Source of the DNA: Membranipora membranacea
Lineage: Eukaryota > Bryozoa > Gymnolaemata > Cheilostomatida > Membraniporidae
NCBI GenBank assembly: GCA_914767715.1
Contig: OU612065.1
Span: forward strand, 33,914,001 to 33,978,000
Length of the DNA stretch: 64,000 bases
Direction: 5' to 3'
The first letter of the stretch is position 1; every line of letters begins with the position of its first letter. Positions 13,601 to 22,544 of this stretch are shown in pieces. Both the position numbers and the translations under genes were made by a program. The notes beneath the pieces were generated by a model, which saw nothing but the letters and a program-made list of their open reading frames with translations, ran no database searches and had not been told where the DNA came from.

Positions 13601-16600
13601 CATACACCTGGAGTTGTCTTCTATGTATTTTGATATCAATTGACTCCAACAAAAAGGGCGGACAACTCCAATATTCCACACAAACTACATTAGATACTGC
13701 TATTGATATGAATGCAGTATGAATGAGTAAAGTCATAGTGTATGCACCAAGGTTATTTCAATTAAGTTTCATTGCCATCTTCTTGTTTCATGAATGAGGA
13801 TGTGGAGACAAGAAAATTCATCACAATTGATCGTACTTCAGCGTAATAGCCAATTAACACTAGGGGTGGAATGAGACAGTCTTTGAAAGTCAAAACAAGA
13901 TGAGAAGGGACAGCATGAAGTAAGGACAAAGTAGGAACAATTCTATCATTTTCTTCCCGCTTTGAAAATAAGAATGGGGAACTTAGTTTTGTGTCAACGA
14001 GACTGCGTCACCCCGCCTCGAAACCCATCTCGAAACGGAGGGGCCTCTCATTCCTAATGAAGACAATTAATAGTTATGCTTTACCAAAAATAAACATTAC
14101 CCGGAGAGACAGGTAATTCGAAAATGCTGTGCTACAAATTGGGCTGTGTGTAATGAAATATTCAATGAGTACATTGTGAATTAGGCTCTGTTTACCAAGG
14201 AGAAGAATCTGTTCTGAGTCTTTGATTTCCACGCTCCAACGTCCCCTGTAACGCCAGTGATGAACGTATGCAGAACGCTCCAATTTACTGCGGTCCTTGA
14301 CTGCGGATTTAAAGTTTCCACTCTCTATTTTCATAATCACATCATATATGCCATCATTCATCACAGTAGGCTTTCTCTTTCCTCTAGCATACACACTGTC
14401 GCAGCATGTGAATATCGAAAAGACGAGTAGTAACATCACTCTGAAAAAGAATAAACAAATTTCATTGATTACGATTCAAGTTATAGGTTTCATCAATGAC
14501 TTAGATCATTGGTTTCATGTATAATACTATTATTTGTAGCCGAATCGCTTAACATCCGAAACCTGGTAACTATTGTCAGTTCCTTGCCAGGATTGATGAT
14601 GGAATGCCAATGACAGGCAGTAACTTTAAAATGCTTGTAGAAACAATGAGATGTAAATGAGATGTAAATGAGATAGTGATTGTTTTTGCTCACCTGAGGA
14701 GTGAAGTTGACATCTTGGTCGCTGCAATGAACAGCAATAACTGATGAAAAATTCTACTTTCTTTTACACTGTGGTATATTGGGGTAATAATGTCCAGCTG
14801 TGTCTGTTTATTTTTGACTTCAAGCTTTTGTTCAAGTTATGAAACATTATGATTGATATTTTGTGCATAAAAAGAGAGGTAAAATTAACACGTATTTATT
14901 AATTGGTTGAATGTACAGTAGAATTAGAACGATCAAAGTCAACTGTGACTATCCTATGCTACAACGTTTTTCACACATAAGCTTGTATATCTCTTTCATT
15001 ACAACTATTTGAAACTCTCTCCGTAAAAATAGTTCACATGATTGTCCGAGTTTATGTAAATCCTAGCCACCCTTAATGACGGCTCCAAAAAATAATAAGG
15101 TGGGAAGCATCAGTAATATCATAGTTTGACCATCGTGAATCTTGATGTGCTCTGGCTGGCTTAATCAATACCATGACTCTTCCTACTAGACATATAAAGT
15201 TTGGTAATATTGTAGAGTACAATGAGATTGATTGTTAATGCCCATATAAAATTTGTTAGAGATAATCTCTCTTAGTGGAAGCTTCTTATCAGTTTCAAAG
15301 TTTATAATTAAGTTGTCTCCCCTACACAACTCAATGCCTTTGCATGGATTTTCATAGGATTTACATTTAAAACCCTATTATGACAATTTGGAGTGCAAAA
15401 AAAACACCAAAAGGCGCATATAACACAGTAATAGCGCTGTCAGATGATCTTACCTCTCTATTCTCCAATACAATTGCCGGCAAGTAAAATTATTACATTT
15501 GAGGGAAGAGATTATTACACTTGTAGGTGATTTATTTTTTATTACATTTGAGGGAAGAGATTATTACAATTGTGGGTGAAGCATTTTATTACGCTTGAGG
15601 GAAGAAGTTATTACACTTGTGGGTGGTTATTACATTTGAGGGAAGAGATTATTACATTTGTGGGTGTTATTACAAGTTTTGAAAATTATTACACTTGTGG
15701 GTGTAACAGTCCTCCATGAGCGATGCTTTATAGAAGCAAATTATCACTATCACATCTCTCAAAATCATCACTCACTTGGCTGTTCAATTAGACAAATTCG
15801 CTCACTCAGAATTTATATAGTTCCATCAAAGACTGAGCCATTTCTGAGCGAGACCATAGAGTGAGCGATCAGATTGCGATTTTGGCTGTTTTTAATTGGA
15901 AAAAACCCCCCTAAAACCCTTCGCTCTCCTTTAAAATACGATGCAAAAGCTAATAGCACAGTTGTTATAATCCAAGCAGATGAACCAGGTCAGAAATTTC
16001 ACTTTTAAGCCACCCTGTATGACGAAAAAGCACAATTTAATCAAGAAGCATGATGGGATCCTTGAAAAATACTCATGGTCAATCATGGCTCAATACTAAA
16101 AAACTTGATAAAAAGTATTAAAAACCCTAAGAGAGTTTCAAAATTGCAGAGTGTGAATTTTATCAGGAAACATTTGAAACAACATGTTTTGAACCTAACA
16201 AATAATGGGGGTTTGTCAACATAGTTTTGAACATAAAAGTTTGTCATGATGATACAAATGGGTGTTTGAAATTTGACGACATAAAAATGACAGAAAAACA
16301 TGAAAGAACTGCGAACAGGGCACAATGTTTTGTTGAAAAATCATTTGAACTCCATCTGAATTGGTAAACAAGGTATATAAGTCAACTTCGTCTACTTTCT
16401 GACAAAATTTATAATGAATCTGCTTCCTACAGTAGGAAGCAGATTCATTATAAATTTTGGCTATATTATTATAAAAATGGCCATATAGAACATTAGTCTC
16501 AGAACACATGATTCTTTTGATAGACAATTTCTCACAGGACTGGTCACGAATTCACCAAATTACAGACACTAATTTTGCTTTTGAAACATTCATCGAAAAC

Positions 16601-19600
16601 AACTCTCCCATTATTGAAAATTCAAGCAAGAAGACTAGTGCTAAAACCCAAATGCTACATTTTAAAAAGCCATCGATGACCACAGGATCATTGGAACTTA
16701 GAGAAAAGTGTAAAAAATTGCACATTAAATCTAAACAAGAACAAGAGTTTCCAATACAGAAGCCAGCTAACCAATAAATTGCCTTCCAATTAGTCCTTCT
16801 AATGATATTTAGGAATTGTTAACAATTGCAGGTATTTCAAGGCGTCAGCTATTTTATTTTTCTTTTTACAGCATGTCAAACTTAGAAAATTTAAGGCAAC
16901 TGAATATCAATAAGAATATAGCTCTACTCTCAATTCCCGCTGGAGTATGTCGACTCGATACACTCAAGTCAATAGAGTGTGAAGACTGTGCATCTCTGAC
17001 AAGTCCTCCTTATGCTGTCTGTAGTCAGGGGCTGCCAGCAATGAGAAAATACTTTGCCGATCTGGAAGAAAATGTTGAGCAAAACATAAAGTTTGTTCCA
17101 ATAACTGTTATTGGTCAAACTATGGCTGGTAAAACCAGCCTTGTTCGGTCAATGAAAGAAAATAAACGGGCTTTGACCACTCGATGTAACAATAGCAAGC
17201 TAGATGAGGCCACCAAAGTGATCAAGGTGTGTGAGGTAGACGTTGATGAAAAATTCAAACTCGTATTTCATGACTTTGGTGGGCAGGCAATATATCAGTT
17301 TGCCTACCAATTGTCACATAGATCACAGTATGTTCCCATGCTTGTCATAGACATTGCTGAATTTGCCCGACTTGTAGCTGAACACGGAGAAGAAAATGCC
17401 TGTGAGACAGTCTGTTTTACATGGCTCTCCCACCTTTATTTGTCCTGTCCAAAAGCAGGCCAGCCTTTCGTGGTGCTCACCCACTGTGATCTTATTGATA
17501 ATGAAACCTGCAAAGCGAGAGTGAGTCAGTTGATAGAAGTGACTGAACGTCTACGCCTTAGGTTAATAGAGGAGGAGAAAGCCATAGAACCAATGAACAG
17601 TCCAATCTTCATGATGGAGAGTTTTCGTGATACATCTCAGCCTCTTCTCTCAAAACACACACCCCTTCTCATATATAAAGGTTCTGGAACACAGGTAATC
17701 CTCGATCTAAAAACCTTCCTTGTGTCTATTGGATTGCCTCTACTCACAAATATTCCAGGTAGCTGGTATGTTCTGATGAATTTGTGTGCAAACAGCACAC
17801 AGCCATATCTTACGCTGGGTGAGCTAGACAAGCTCTTCTCTAATGACAAAGATCGCTTCATTCTTCAGTACCTTCAGGAAATCGGGCGAGTGATGTGGTA
17901 CAGAAATCGAGTCAAACTAGCAAACATTGTGTTTCATCGCATTGAGCTGCTCACACACCTAGTTGAGTTGCTCTATGATCACTGCAGAGAGGAAGCGTGG
18001 AATGAGCGTAGTTTTCTGGCATTTCAGCATGATAACATGGGAATCAACCAACGGCAATACGATCATATGGTCCAATCATACCTTACTACTGGAGTGATAA
18101 GGGACATTTTGCTGGTCAACCTTATCAAAAAAGAGTCAAAATTGCAACCTGAGCTGGCAATCGAAGTACTGAAGGTCTTCCATCTGGTTTGTGGCCCAGT
18201 CAAGAAGGACAGTGAAAGTCATTATATCATCCCATACTTCAGTCCTAGAGAACTCACAATCGAGGAATCTGGAATGTACATTCTTTTGAAAGTTGACATA
18301 TGTTTTAATGGACTGGCTATTCCTAGCTACGTATACCATTTGCTCGCTGCAAATTATGTTGACCTCCATATTACCTCATACAATACTATTAAGGCTGGCT
18401 GCAATGGTGTTTGCGTGAGGGAAAACAATGGCACAATCAAGTACCTACTTCATAACCATATTGAGAGAACCTTTTCGCTCCTGATCCTGACCCCAACAAA
18501 ACATATCGCTAAATCCTGGGACAGCCTGCTGCACACCTTGCAACATTTAAGATCCCAACTGGAACAAGAATGGAAGGGCGCTCACTATGAGATAGTATTC
18601 TACTGTTCGCACTGCCTGCTCACTAAGAAGGAGAACCCAACCACTCAAGTCAATCCTGCATGGCTCAACAATCAATATCAACCTTATACTGGCGATGAAA
18701 CTTGTGACTGTATTCAACTTCAATCTTCAACCAAAAGCCCGACTACTATTCCATATCCACTGTTCTATCCATGTGAGTACAGTTTCACCAACTTATGTAT
18801 GATTGATATGGCAATGCAAATTCTGGTCTGCTCTTTCTGCCTTCCTCTATAGATACCTTAATTCAAATTGTATTTCTGATGCTTGCTATATTATGACATA
18901 CTACTTGCTACTATATGCTTGATAGGTAGCACCATCACAAAAGAAGGGGTTCAGACTTTAGATGAGTACTTGTCAGGCTTCGAAGTGGCTTCTCATGAAT
19001 CACAAATAGAGGATATTGTGAAGGAAGTAAATTCTGAGAAAGTTCTTATTTACGATTCAGATTCATATCCAGTCACGGCTGACCCAATGAGTAGTACACA
19101 GAAACATAAGGTAGGAAGATGTTGTTGATTTTCACCTTTTATATGTAATATTTTCAAGATGAACCCAACTGTTTTCACTCATAACCTGCATACAATAAGA
19201 TGGTAGTAAATTTACTGGATTTAGTGTGCCTACACACGCATTAGTCAGAGTCTTATTTTTTTGCAGAAGGTGTACAAAATGTCTGAGACTCGCGGAAGAG
19301 CGCTGATTATATCGAACACCTGCAATAACACAAGGAAAGGTTCAGAGCATGACTATCGGAATATTAAAGGAATGCTAGAGAAGTTTGGATTTATAACTGT
19401 AGGAGGTCACAAAAATTACACTGCAGAGGTAATGGCAATGTTTTTGCTCCGCCATTGTTTAAGCGCTCAAACGGTGACGGGATGCTGGTAGAGGCATTTC
19501 ATTATCAAGAGAAAGTGGTTGATAATGAAATGCCTCTACCAGCATCCCGCCAACGTTTGAGCGCTTAAACTAGCTCCGCCACAATGAAATAAACGCATTG

Positions 19601-21874
19601 TCACTATAGGAAAAGTATTAATATTTGATCTAAAATTATAATAGTTAGAGGTGACTGTAACTCAGTTTGTAAGGTAGTATAGATATTTCATATGAGAGAG
19701 CCAGTGATCAATTCCCAGCAAATGCAGATGTATAAGAAGAAGCGACCAACCAAAGCAGCAGCATCTTGTTATCAACTTGATGCTATTTCTTCTTCAAAAT
19801 CTTTTTTTTTGCTGAAAATTAGTATCAACTTTTCAGGATAAGCTGCTAAATCTACTTTAATTCTCAAAATCCGATCAAAATTAATCAAGTTATCAAAGAA
19901 AAACCTGGATTTTTGACAGTAAAGCAATAATCGCATCATTGCTTCTACAACTTACGATGACGTTACGTCGCCCCACAATTAAGTGCCTCACTTCAGCTGT
20001 ATATGGTGTCCTGTCTAGGTTTGTTATTAAGTCTATGGTGAGATCCTATTTTTTGGCTTCAGGCTATATACGTATACTCGAATCACTTATTTGTTGTTTG
20101 AATAGATGATCGTTACGGCTATCCATTCAGAGACACAGCTAGTAGACTGGGAGACAGGAGAATCAGTACACAAACATCTCAACTCATTTGTGTTGGTCAT
20201 CACAAGTCATGGTCATGAAGGGTCTCTGTCTGGTTCCAACGGTAAACATCTCGTAATCACAGATCTTATGGATCTGCTCTCATCTGAGAATTTCCCCGCT
20301 ATGAGAGGGAAGCCAAAGCTTGTCATCATACAGGCTTGTGCTGGCAGTAAGTTTATAAACTTGATCAATTATGGACAGTCAAATATTGTTCTAAGGGAGT
20401 AACTTACTAAAAGTTCAACGATTATTTTTTAATTTCCATGTCCTTGTCATTTACGTCTGCATTCTCAGGCAGCGATTTACCGATGGTATGACATACACTC
20501 AGTAGAAAATTTGGGCATAAAAAATACTCTAAGTATTTGCTCTTATACTCATAAGACAAATTAGTTCTCGGTGAAAGTCAAGATTGTCTCTCTACTTGTA
20601 GGTAGGAAAGAAACACTTCCAGGAGACTTGCCCCCTTCTCAAGCACCACCCAATCAGAATCAGCTAGAAGTAGATCAGCCTCAACACAGCAATGGAGCCA
20701 CAAATGAATCCCCTTCTACAGATCCTCATGATAACCCTATATCAGACTTCATCATTATGCAGTCCAGCTTTGATTGTAAGTTGTGAGAGACAATATTCCC
20801 TACTTTCTAATTGTGATGGTAGATGTGTTTGTATTGAAATGAACATAATTGTACTTTATATCACTGACAACCAGTTTGAAGGTTGTCTTGGTTTGTTCAT
20901 GATTGAGTTATTTTAAATTATGAACAGTAGGACACCCAACTCAATCTGACGGGCACAGCTGAGCTGAGGCATATCCATCTTCTTTGTTTGAGTGATGTCA
21001 TCGATCAGTTATTTTAACAGGATATCCCAGCCTTTGGCATGCACAACTCATTTGAACACTTACAGAGTATGATAACTAGCCACTTGGTCATACTAGGCAA
21101 TAGTAGGAAATGCAAAAACAATTTTTTGTGTTCTTTTGCAGCATTCAAATCACATCGAAGTCCTAAAGTTGGCTCGCTGTTCATCCGCTGCCTGGTATCT
21201 ACATTCTATAGATATGCTCACAGAGATCATCTCGAAGAACTGGCAGCAATTGTAAGTGATAGATCTTACTGCAGTTTTAGTCAATGTATGATGCTTGTAA
21301 ACAATTTTTACACAATCAATCGAGTTTTTTGCAGTACAGTTATTAATTGTCTCAACAAATTGTTGGTTAATGCTTGAGAGTTTAGTAAGACTTGATGTAA
21401 GCATGTGTATTTTTATAGCATAATCTCAAGCTGAATCAATCAAGCACAAATACAACACATGTTTTTTTAGGGTGGGGGGTAAATGGACTGAATAATACAT
21501 AGCATGTTAGTCACAGCTAAGTAAATGATTCCACCCGCACCTTTGTGACGGCCATTGGCTTATTTTACAGGTCAGAGAGACTGTAGTAAAGGCTGGAGCA
21601 CAGAGAACAGAATATCTGCAAAGAATCGGAGGGCAGCGGTATCCCTCTATGCCTCAGAGTAGATGTACATTTCCAGGTAATAAGTTCTATCTGCAGCCTG
21701 GAATCAATATGAGAACAGAGGACCACCCAGAATCACTCAGAAATCCTGTGTTACGCAAACCTACAGCTACAAGGATTCACACAGAACCTGGTATGTATGA
21801 TGTTATGTATGATATAGAAGAAATGAAAATCATAAAAACTTTTTAGTCGTTTCAATGCCGTTGCGCCACTTACG

Positions 21875-21946
<72 letters not shown>

Positions 21947-22544
21947 ACAGTTTCCTGTCTAGGTTGAGGAAGTTTTTATTTTTACCTGATTCTGACACTG
22001 CCTCAGTTTTTTCTCCTACACACCCGCTGATATGTCTGTAACTTGTGAATTAACCAAAATATAAGGTACACATATATTTTTTGAGTAATGAAAAAGCATT
22101 GTGCAATAATACATATCATGCAATATTTATTAGTGCTAGAGATGCGTTAGACAAAGAGTGGCCCAATGGTTAAGGGTGCGAACTTGCAAACTTTGAAGAC
22201 CGAGTTTAATTTTCAGCCTGGCAAATGATAATGTTGAAAATAAGATGCAATTAACATGTTATGCTTTCTACCTGATGCTGCCACAAATTATTTTCTTGCC
22301 CACCCACTGATATGTTGTCATGAGGGAACAACTTGAAAATTCACCAAAAAAAACATGAGTGAAATATGATTGGCCTATGGTATGGAGAAGACATTGTGAT
22401 ATCTTACCATAATCTACAATATTAATTGGATTTTTCTCTTCTGCAGACCTGATACATACATATAGAACCGGAGAGACAGGGCCGAAGAAGACTTATTATC
22501 AGTGGTCAGTAAAGAGAAACTCAGTAAAGAGGAACTCACCATGA
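1531..22544 (+). CDS. LRR-Roc-COR-caspase fusion gene (Roco family GTPase with C-terminal caspase), 5' partial
   Basis: Predicted coding exons are 1531-1671, 5909-6049, 16872-18772, 18926-19110, 19267-19428, 20106-20346, 20602-20775, 21142-21251, 21571-21790 and 22447-22544. All junctions have GT-AG ends and keep one reading frame, giving at least about 1,120 residues. Domain order is LRRs, Roc GTPase (P-loop GQTMAGKTS, DFGGQ, THCD), COR, a linker, then a caspase with p20 (SHGHEG histidine, QACAG cysteine) and p10 (VGSLFIRCL; end KFYLQPG). Roco proteins are GTP-regulated scaffolds that usually carry kinase or death domains; caspases are Asp-specific cysteine proteases. I infer a receptor-like GTPase switch directly coupled to a protease. 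The first exon here starts in phase 2, so the true start is upstream. The intron between 6049 and 16872 carries a whole DNA transposon. A polyadenylation signal AATAAA lies at 22916-22921. Fusion of neighbouring genes by my exon joining is possible but phases argue against it. Confidence 0.75.
1711..2407. mobile_element. Fold-back (palindromic) element A, copy 1
   Basis: The left arm, from GTGTCAGCTAACTTGGCCAA, is matched in reverse complement by the right arm ending TTGGCCAAGTAAGCTGACAC. Arms are about 300 bp with a short centre near 2050-2090. Short ORFs inside are shadows of the arms. No transposase is visible, so it is probably a non-autonomous fold-back or long-TIR MITE. Confidence 0.65.
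2909..3297. mobile_element. Fold-back element B, copy 1
   Basis: CATTTATCAATAACGTCAAA at the left is matched by its reverse complement ending at 3297. Arms are about 165-175 bp around a centre near 3097. It encodes overlapping short ORFs on both strands for that reason only. Confidence 0.65.
3345..3550 (-). mobile_element. tRNA-derived SINE, minus strand
   Basis: In reverse complement there is an A-box-like stretch (GTAGCACAGTTGTTTAGAGC) and a B box within GGCTTCGAATCCC (about 3458-3470), separated roughly as in a tRNA. The head does not fold as a clean tRNA and is followed by non-tRNA sequence. The same element recurs at 7725-7930 in the duplicated block. Confidence 0.6.
3968..4073. repeat. 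Imperfect hairpin with TTGACAAG arms
   Basis: Arms of about 35 bp: TAGCCTGTCTTGACAAGC on the left and GCTTGTCAAGACAGGCTA on the right, with a G-rich stem continuing to a roughly 35-nt centre. The arm core CTTGTCAAGACAGGCTA recurs at about 57436-57452, so this is a dispersed repeat. Confidence 0.65.
4074..5764. other. Unique spacer between duplication copies; no gene recognised
   Basis: AT-rich intronic sequence of the Roco-caspase gene. Short ORFs on both strands near 5179-5444 overlap each other and have no splice or homology support. Confidence 0.5.
5909..6049 (+). CDS. LRR exon, copy 2 of the duplicated pair
   Basis: Same length (141 bp), phase and splice sites as exon 1531-1671. It encodes LTRLEYLWLSDNKTLTELPD and GLKSLRTLNVSKCGLTSLPS. 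It arose with its flanks in a segmental duplication. The next exon of the gene is 10.8 kb away because fold-back elements, a SINE-bearing insertion and the 6.8 kb integrase transposon fill the intron. Confidence 0.75.
6093..6789. mobile_element. Fold-back (palindromic) element A, copy 2
   Basis: Same palindromic structure as 1711-2407, carried along in the segmental duplication. Confidence 0.65.
7290..7678. mobile_element. Fold-back element B, copy 2
   Basis: Counterpart of 2909-3297 in the second duplication copy, with the same arms and centre. Confidence 0.65.
7725..7930 (-). mobile_element. tRNA-derived SINE, minus strand (duplicate copy)
   Basis: Copy of the SINE at 3345-3550 with a few substitutions; A and B boxes are retained. 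Confidence 0.6.
8144..8570. mobile_element. Inserted element with tRNA-like head and 9-bp TSD
   Basis: GATGTAAAG occurs on both sides of this segment but only once at the matching place in duplication copy 1 (about 3752-3760), so the segment is a transposed insertion with a 9-bp target-site duplication. Near the left end lies a minus-strand tRNA-like head: B box GGGTTCGAGTCCC in reverse complement at about 8205-8225, and an A-box region at about 8270-8290. A decayed plus-strand copy of the same head follows at about 8311-8360. It resembles a SINE dimer or an inverted composite. Confidence 0.65.
8888..9273 (+). repeat. Left terminal inverted repeat with tandem GTAATAA array
   Basis: The outer 220 bp alternate two short units, CACCCACAAxTGTAATAA and CTTCCCTCAAxTGTAATAA, about 12 repeats in all. 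The inner part is unique and ends GGGGAGACAAC. It is mirrored at 15312-15708. Confidence 0.85.
9274..10422. other. Left internal non-coding part of the integrase transposon
   Basis: Sequence between the left inverted repeat and the F-box exon. A 60-codon minus-strand frame (10269-10451) overlaps the end of the F-box exon in another phase and includes GLRHWLDKRLHYFGETK; it may be the original C-terminus if a frameshift lies near 10440. Otherwise nothing is recognised. Confidence 0.45.
10423..14713 (-). pseudogene. Transposon gene: integrase - OTU-like protease - F-box, with frameshift and stop
   Basis: Minus-strand exons are predicted at 14713-14694, 14440-14196, 13454-11863, 11581-11483, 11177-11079 and 10828-10423; every junction keeps frame. 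The N-terminus starts MSTSLLRVMLLLVF and looks like a signal peptide. The integrase core shows D in QIDLVDF (about 13200), D in QNDQGTEF (about 13010) and E in SQGKVERSH (about 12915). A chromatin-organising GPY/F-like tail follows. The OTU-like domain has PDGNCQFAA (Cys near 12330) and GTHYVVL (His near 11960). The last exon opens with an F-box (INELPLLV to VCRLWRDLA). Defects are a one-base frameshift near 12555 and a TAA at 12264-12266 inside the OTU domain. OTU proteases cut ubiquitin, and F-boxes recruit Skp1-cullin ligases. The exact gene end is uncertain, because another frame opens at 10451. Confidence 0.7.
14714..15311. other. 5' non-coding region of the transposon gene
   Basis: Lies between the predicted start codon (14713-14711, minus strand) and the right inverted repeat; presumably carries the promoter. 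No motif was identified. Confidence 0.4.
15312..15708 (-). repeat. Right terminal inverted repeat with tandem GTAATAA array
   Basis: Reverse complement of 8888-9273: begins GTTGTCTCCCCT and ends GTGGGTGTAACA. Small differences between the arms (such as unit number and a CCGGCAAG segment) show they have diverged since insertion. Confidence 0.85.
15714..15912. mobile_element. MITE copy (GGTCTTTCAATTAGA family), left end damaged
   Basis: Shares with 25917-26160 the internal strings TTATCACTATCACATC, TATATAGTTCCATCAA and GAGTGAGCGATCAGATTG, in opposite orientation. The right end is CCAATTAAAAACAGCC in reverse complement. The left inverted repeat is absent. It directly abuts the right TSD of the integrase transposon. 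Confidence 0.6.
15913..16871. other. Intron end before the Roc-COR exon
   Basis: Non-coding apart from an unsupported 89-codon frame (16508-16777), which I do not recognise. It contains the perfect palindrome at 16404-16458. The polypyrimidine tract and acceptor tttttacag end at 16871. Confidence 0.5.
16404..16458. repeat. Perfect 27-bp-arm palindrome with 1-nt centre
   Basis: The left arm ends CTGCTTCCTAC and the right arm begins GTAGGAAGCAG, with a single A between. Every base of the 27-bp arms pairs. Confidence 0.9.
16872..18772 (+). CDS. Large exon encoding last LRR, Roc GTPase and COR domain
   Basis: The acceptor tttttacag precedes a 1.9 kb open exon. It starts with the last LRR segment (NLENLRQLNINKNIALLSIP). 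The Roc GTPase follows: P-loop GQTMAGKTS at 17113-17139, switch II DFGGQ at 17272-17286, and THCD at 17479-17490, matching the THxD base-recognition motif used by Roco proteins rather than NKxD. The COR region begins near GSWYVLMNL (about 17760) and includes YLQEIGRVMWYRNRVKLANI. The donor CCAT|gtgagt at 18772 leaves one base, matching the next exon. The ORF stays open without the donor only to 18852. All GTP-binding motifs are intact, so an active GTPase is expected. Confidence 0.85.
18926..22544 (+). CDS. Caspase module of the Roco-caspase gene (7 exons)
   Basis: Exon 18926-19110 is a linker. The p20 fold starts with VYKMSETRGRALIISN in 19267-19428 and continues in 20106-20346 with FVLVITSHGHEG (catalytic His codon 20208-20210) and KPKLVIIQACAG (catalytic Cys codon 20337-20339; canonical motif is QACxG). 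Exon 20602-20775 is a Gln/Asn/Pro-rich interdomain linker ending in SDFIIMQSSFD. The p10 part is in 21142-21251 (SHRSPKVGSLFIRCLV) and 21571-21790 (KFYLQPG). The last exon, 22447-22544, is a short basic tail. Both catalytic residues and an Arg in the S1 region are present, so an active protease is plausible. A possible alternative donor lies at 21676-21677, inside the 21571-21790 exon. Confidence 0.8.
19457..19570. repeat. Long hairpin in a caspase-gene intron
   Basis: Arms of about 50 bp (GTTTAAGCGCTCAAACG ... CGTTTGAGCGCTTAAAC) with a GAGAAAGTGG loop region; mismatches are confined to one short part of the stem. It lies between exons 19267-19428 and 20106-20346. Confidence 0.85.
19645..19715 (+). 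mobile_element. Degenerate tRNA-like SINE head
   Basis: The A-box-like GTAACTCAGTTTGTAAGGTAG and the B-box-like GTGATCAATTCCC are at tRNA spacing on the plus strand, within the same intron as the hairpin at 19457-19570. Confidence 0.4.
21876..21945 (+). repeat. Uninterrupted CTG trinucleotide repeat, about 23 units
   Basis: Seventy bases of pure GCT/CTG units in the intron between caspase exons 21571-21790 and 22447-22544. On the sense strand it gives a CUG run in pre-mRNA. It is followed at once by CTTACAG, a possible cryptic acceptor. Confidence 0.95.
22148..22225 (+). mobile_element. Degenerate tRNA-like SINE head
   Basis: TGGCCCAATGGTTAAGG resembles a tRNA A box; GAGTTTAATTTTC about 35 bases later is a decayed B box. 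It lies in the last intron of the Roco-caspase gene. Confidence 0.45.

Larger units (their letters stand above)
8888..15708. mobile_element. Complete integrase-type DNA transposon (Ginger-like), 6821 bp
   Basis: Both ends read TGTTACACCCACAA when viewed inward, within terminal inverted repeats of nearly 400 bp. The 5-bp flank GTCCT occurs immediately outside both ends (8883-8887 and 15709-15713), a target-site duplication. The minus strand encodes a DDE integrase of retroviral/Gypsy type, which excludes ordinary transposase superfamilies and suggests the Ginger group of integrase DNA transposons; Polintons are larger and carry polymerase and capsid genes not seen here. It sits in the intron of the Roco-caspase gene, opposite in orientation. 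The coding region has one frameshift and one stop, so this copy is probably no longer autonomous. Confidence 0.85.

Noticed and set aside
8888-15708. Polinton/Maverick or endogenous virus
   Set aside because: Only 6.8 kb, 5-bp rather than 6-bp TSD, and no DNA polymerase, capsid or packaging ATPase frames.
16508-16777. 89-codon ORF before the Roc-COR exon
   Set aside because: No domain, wrong phase for the neighbouring exons, and the consensus acceptor at 16871 makes it intronic.
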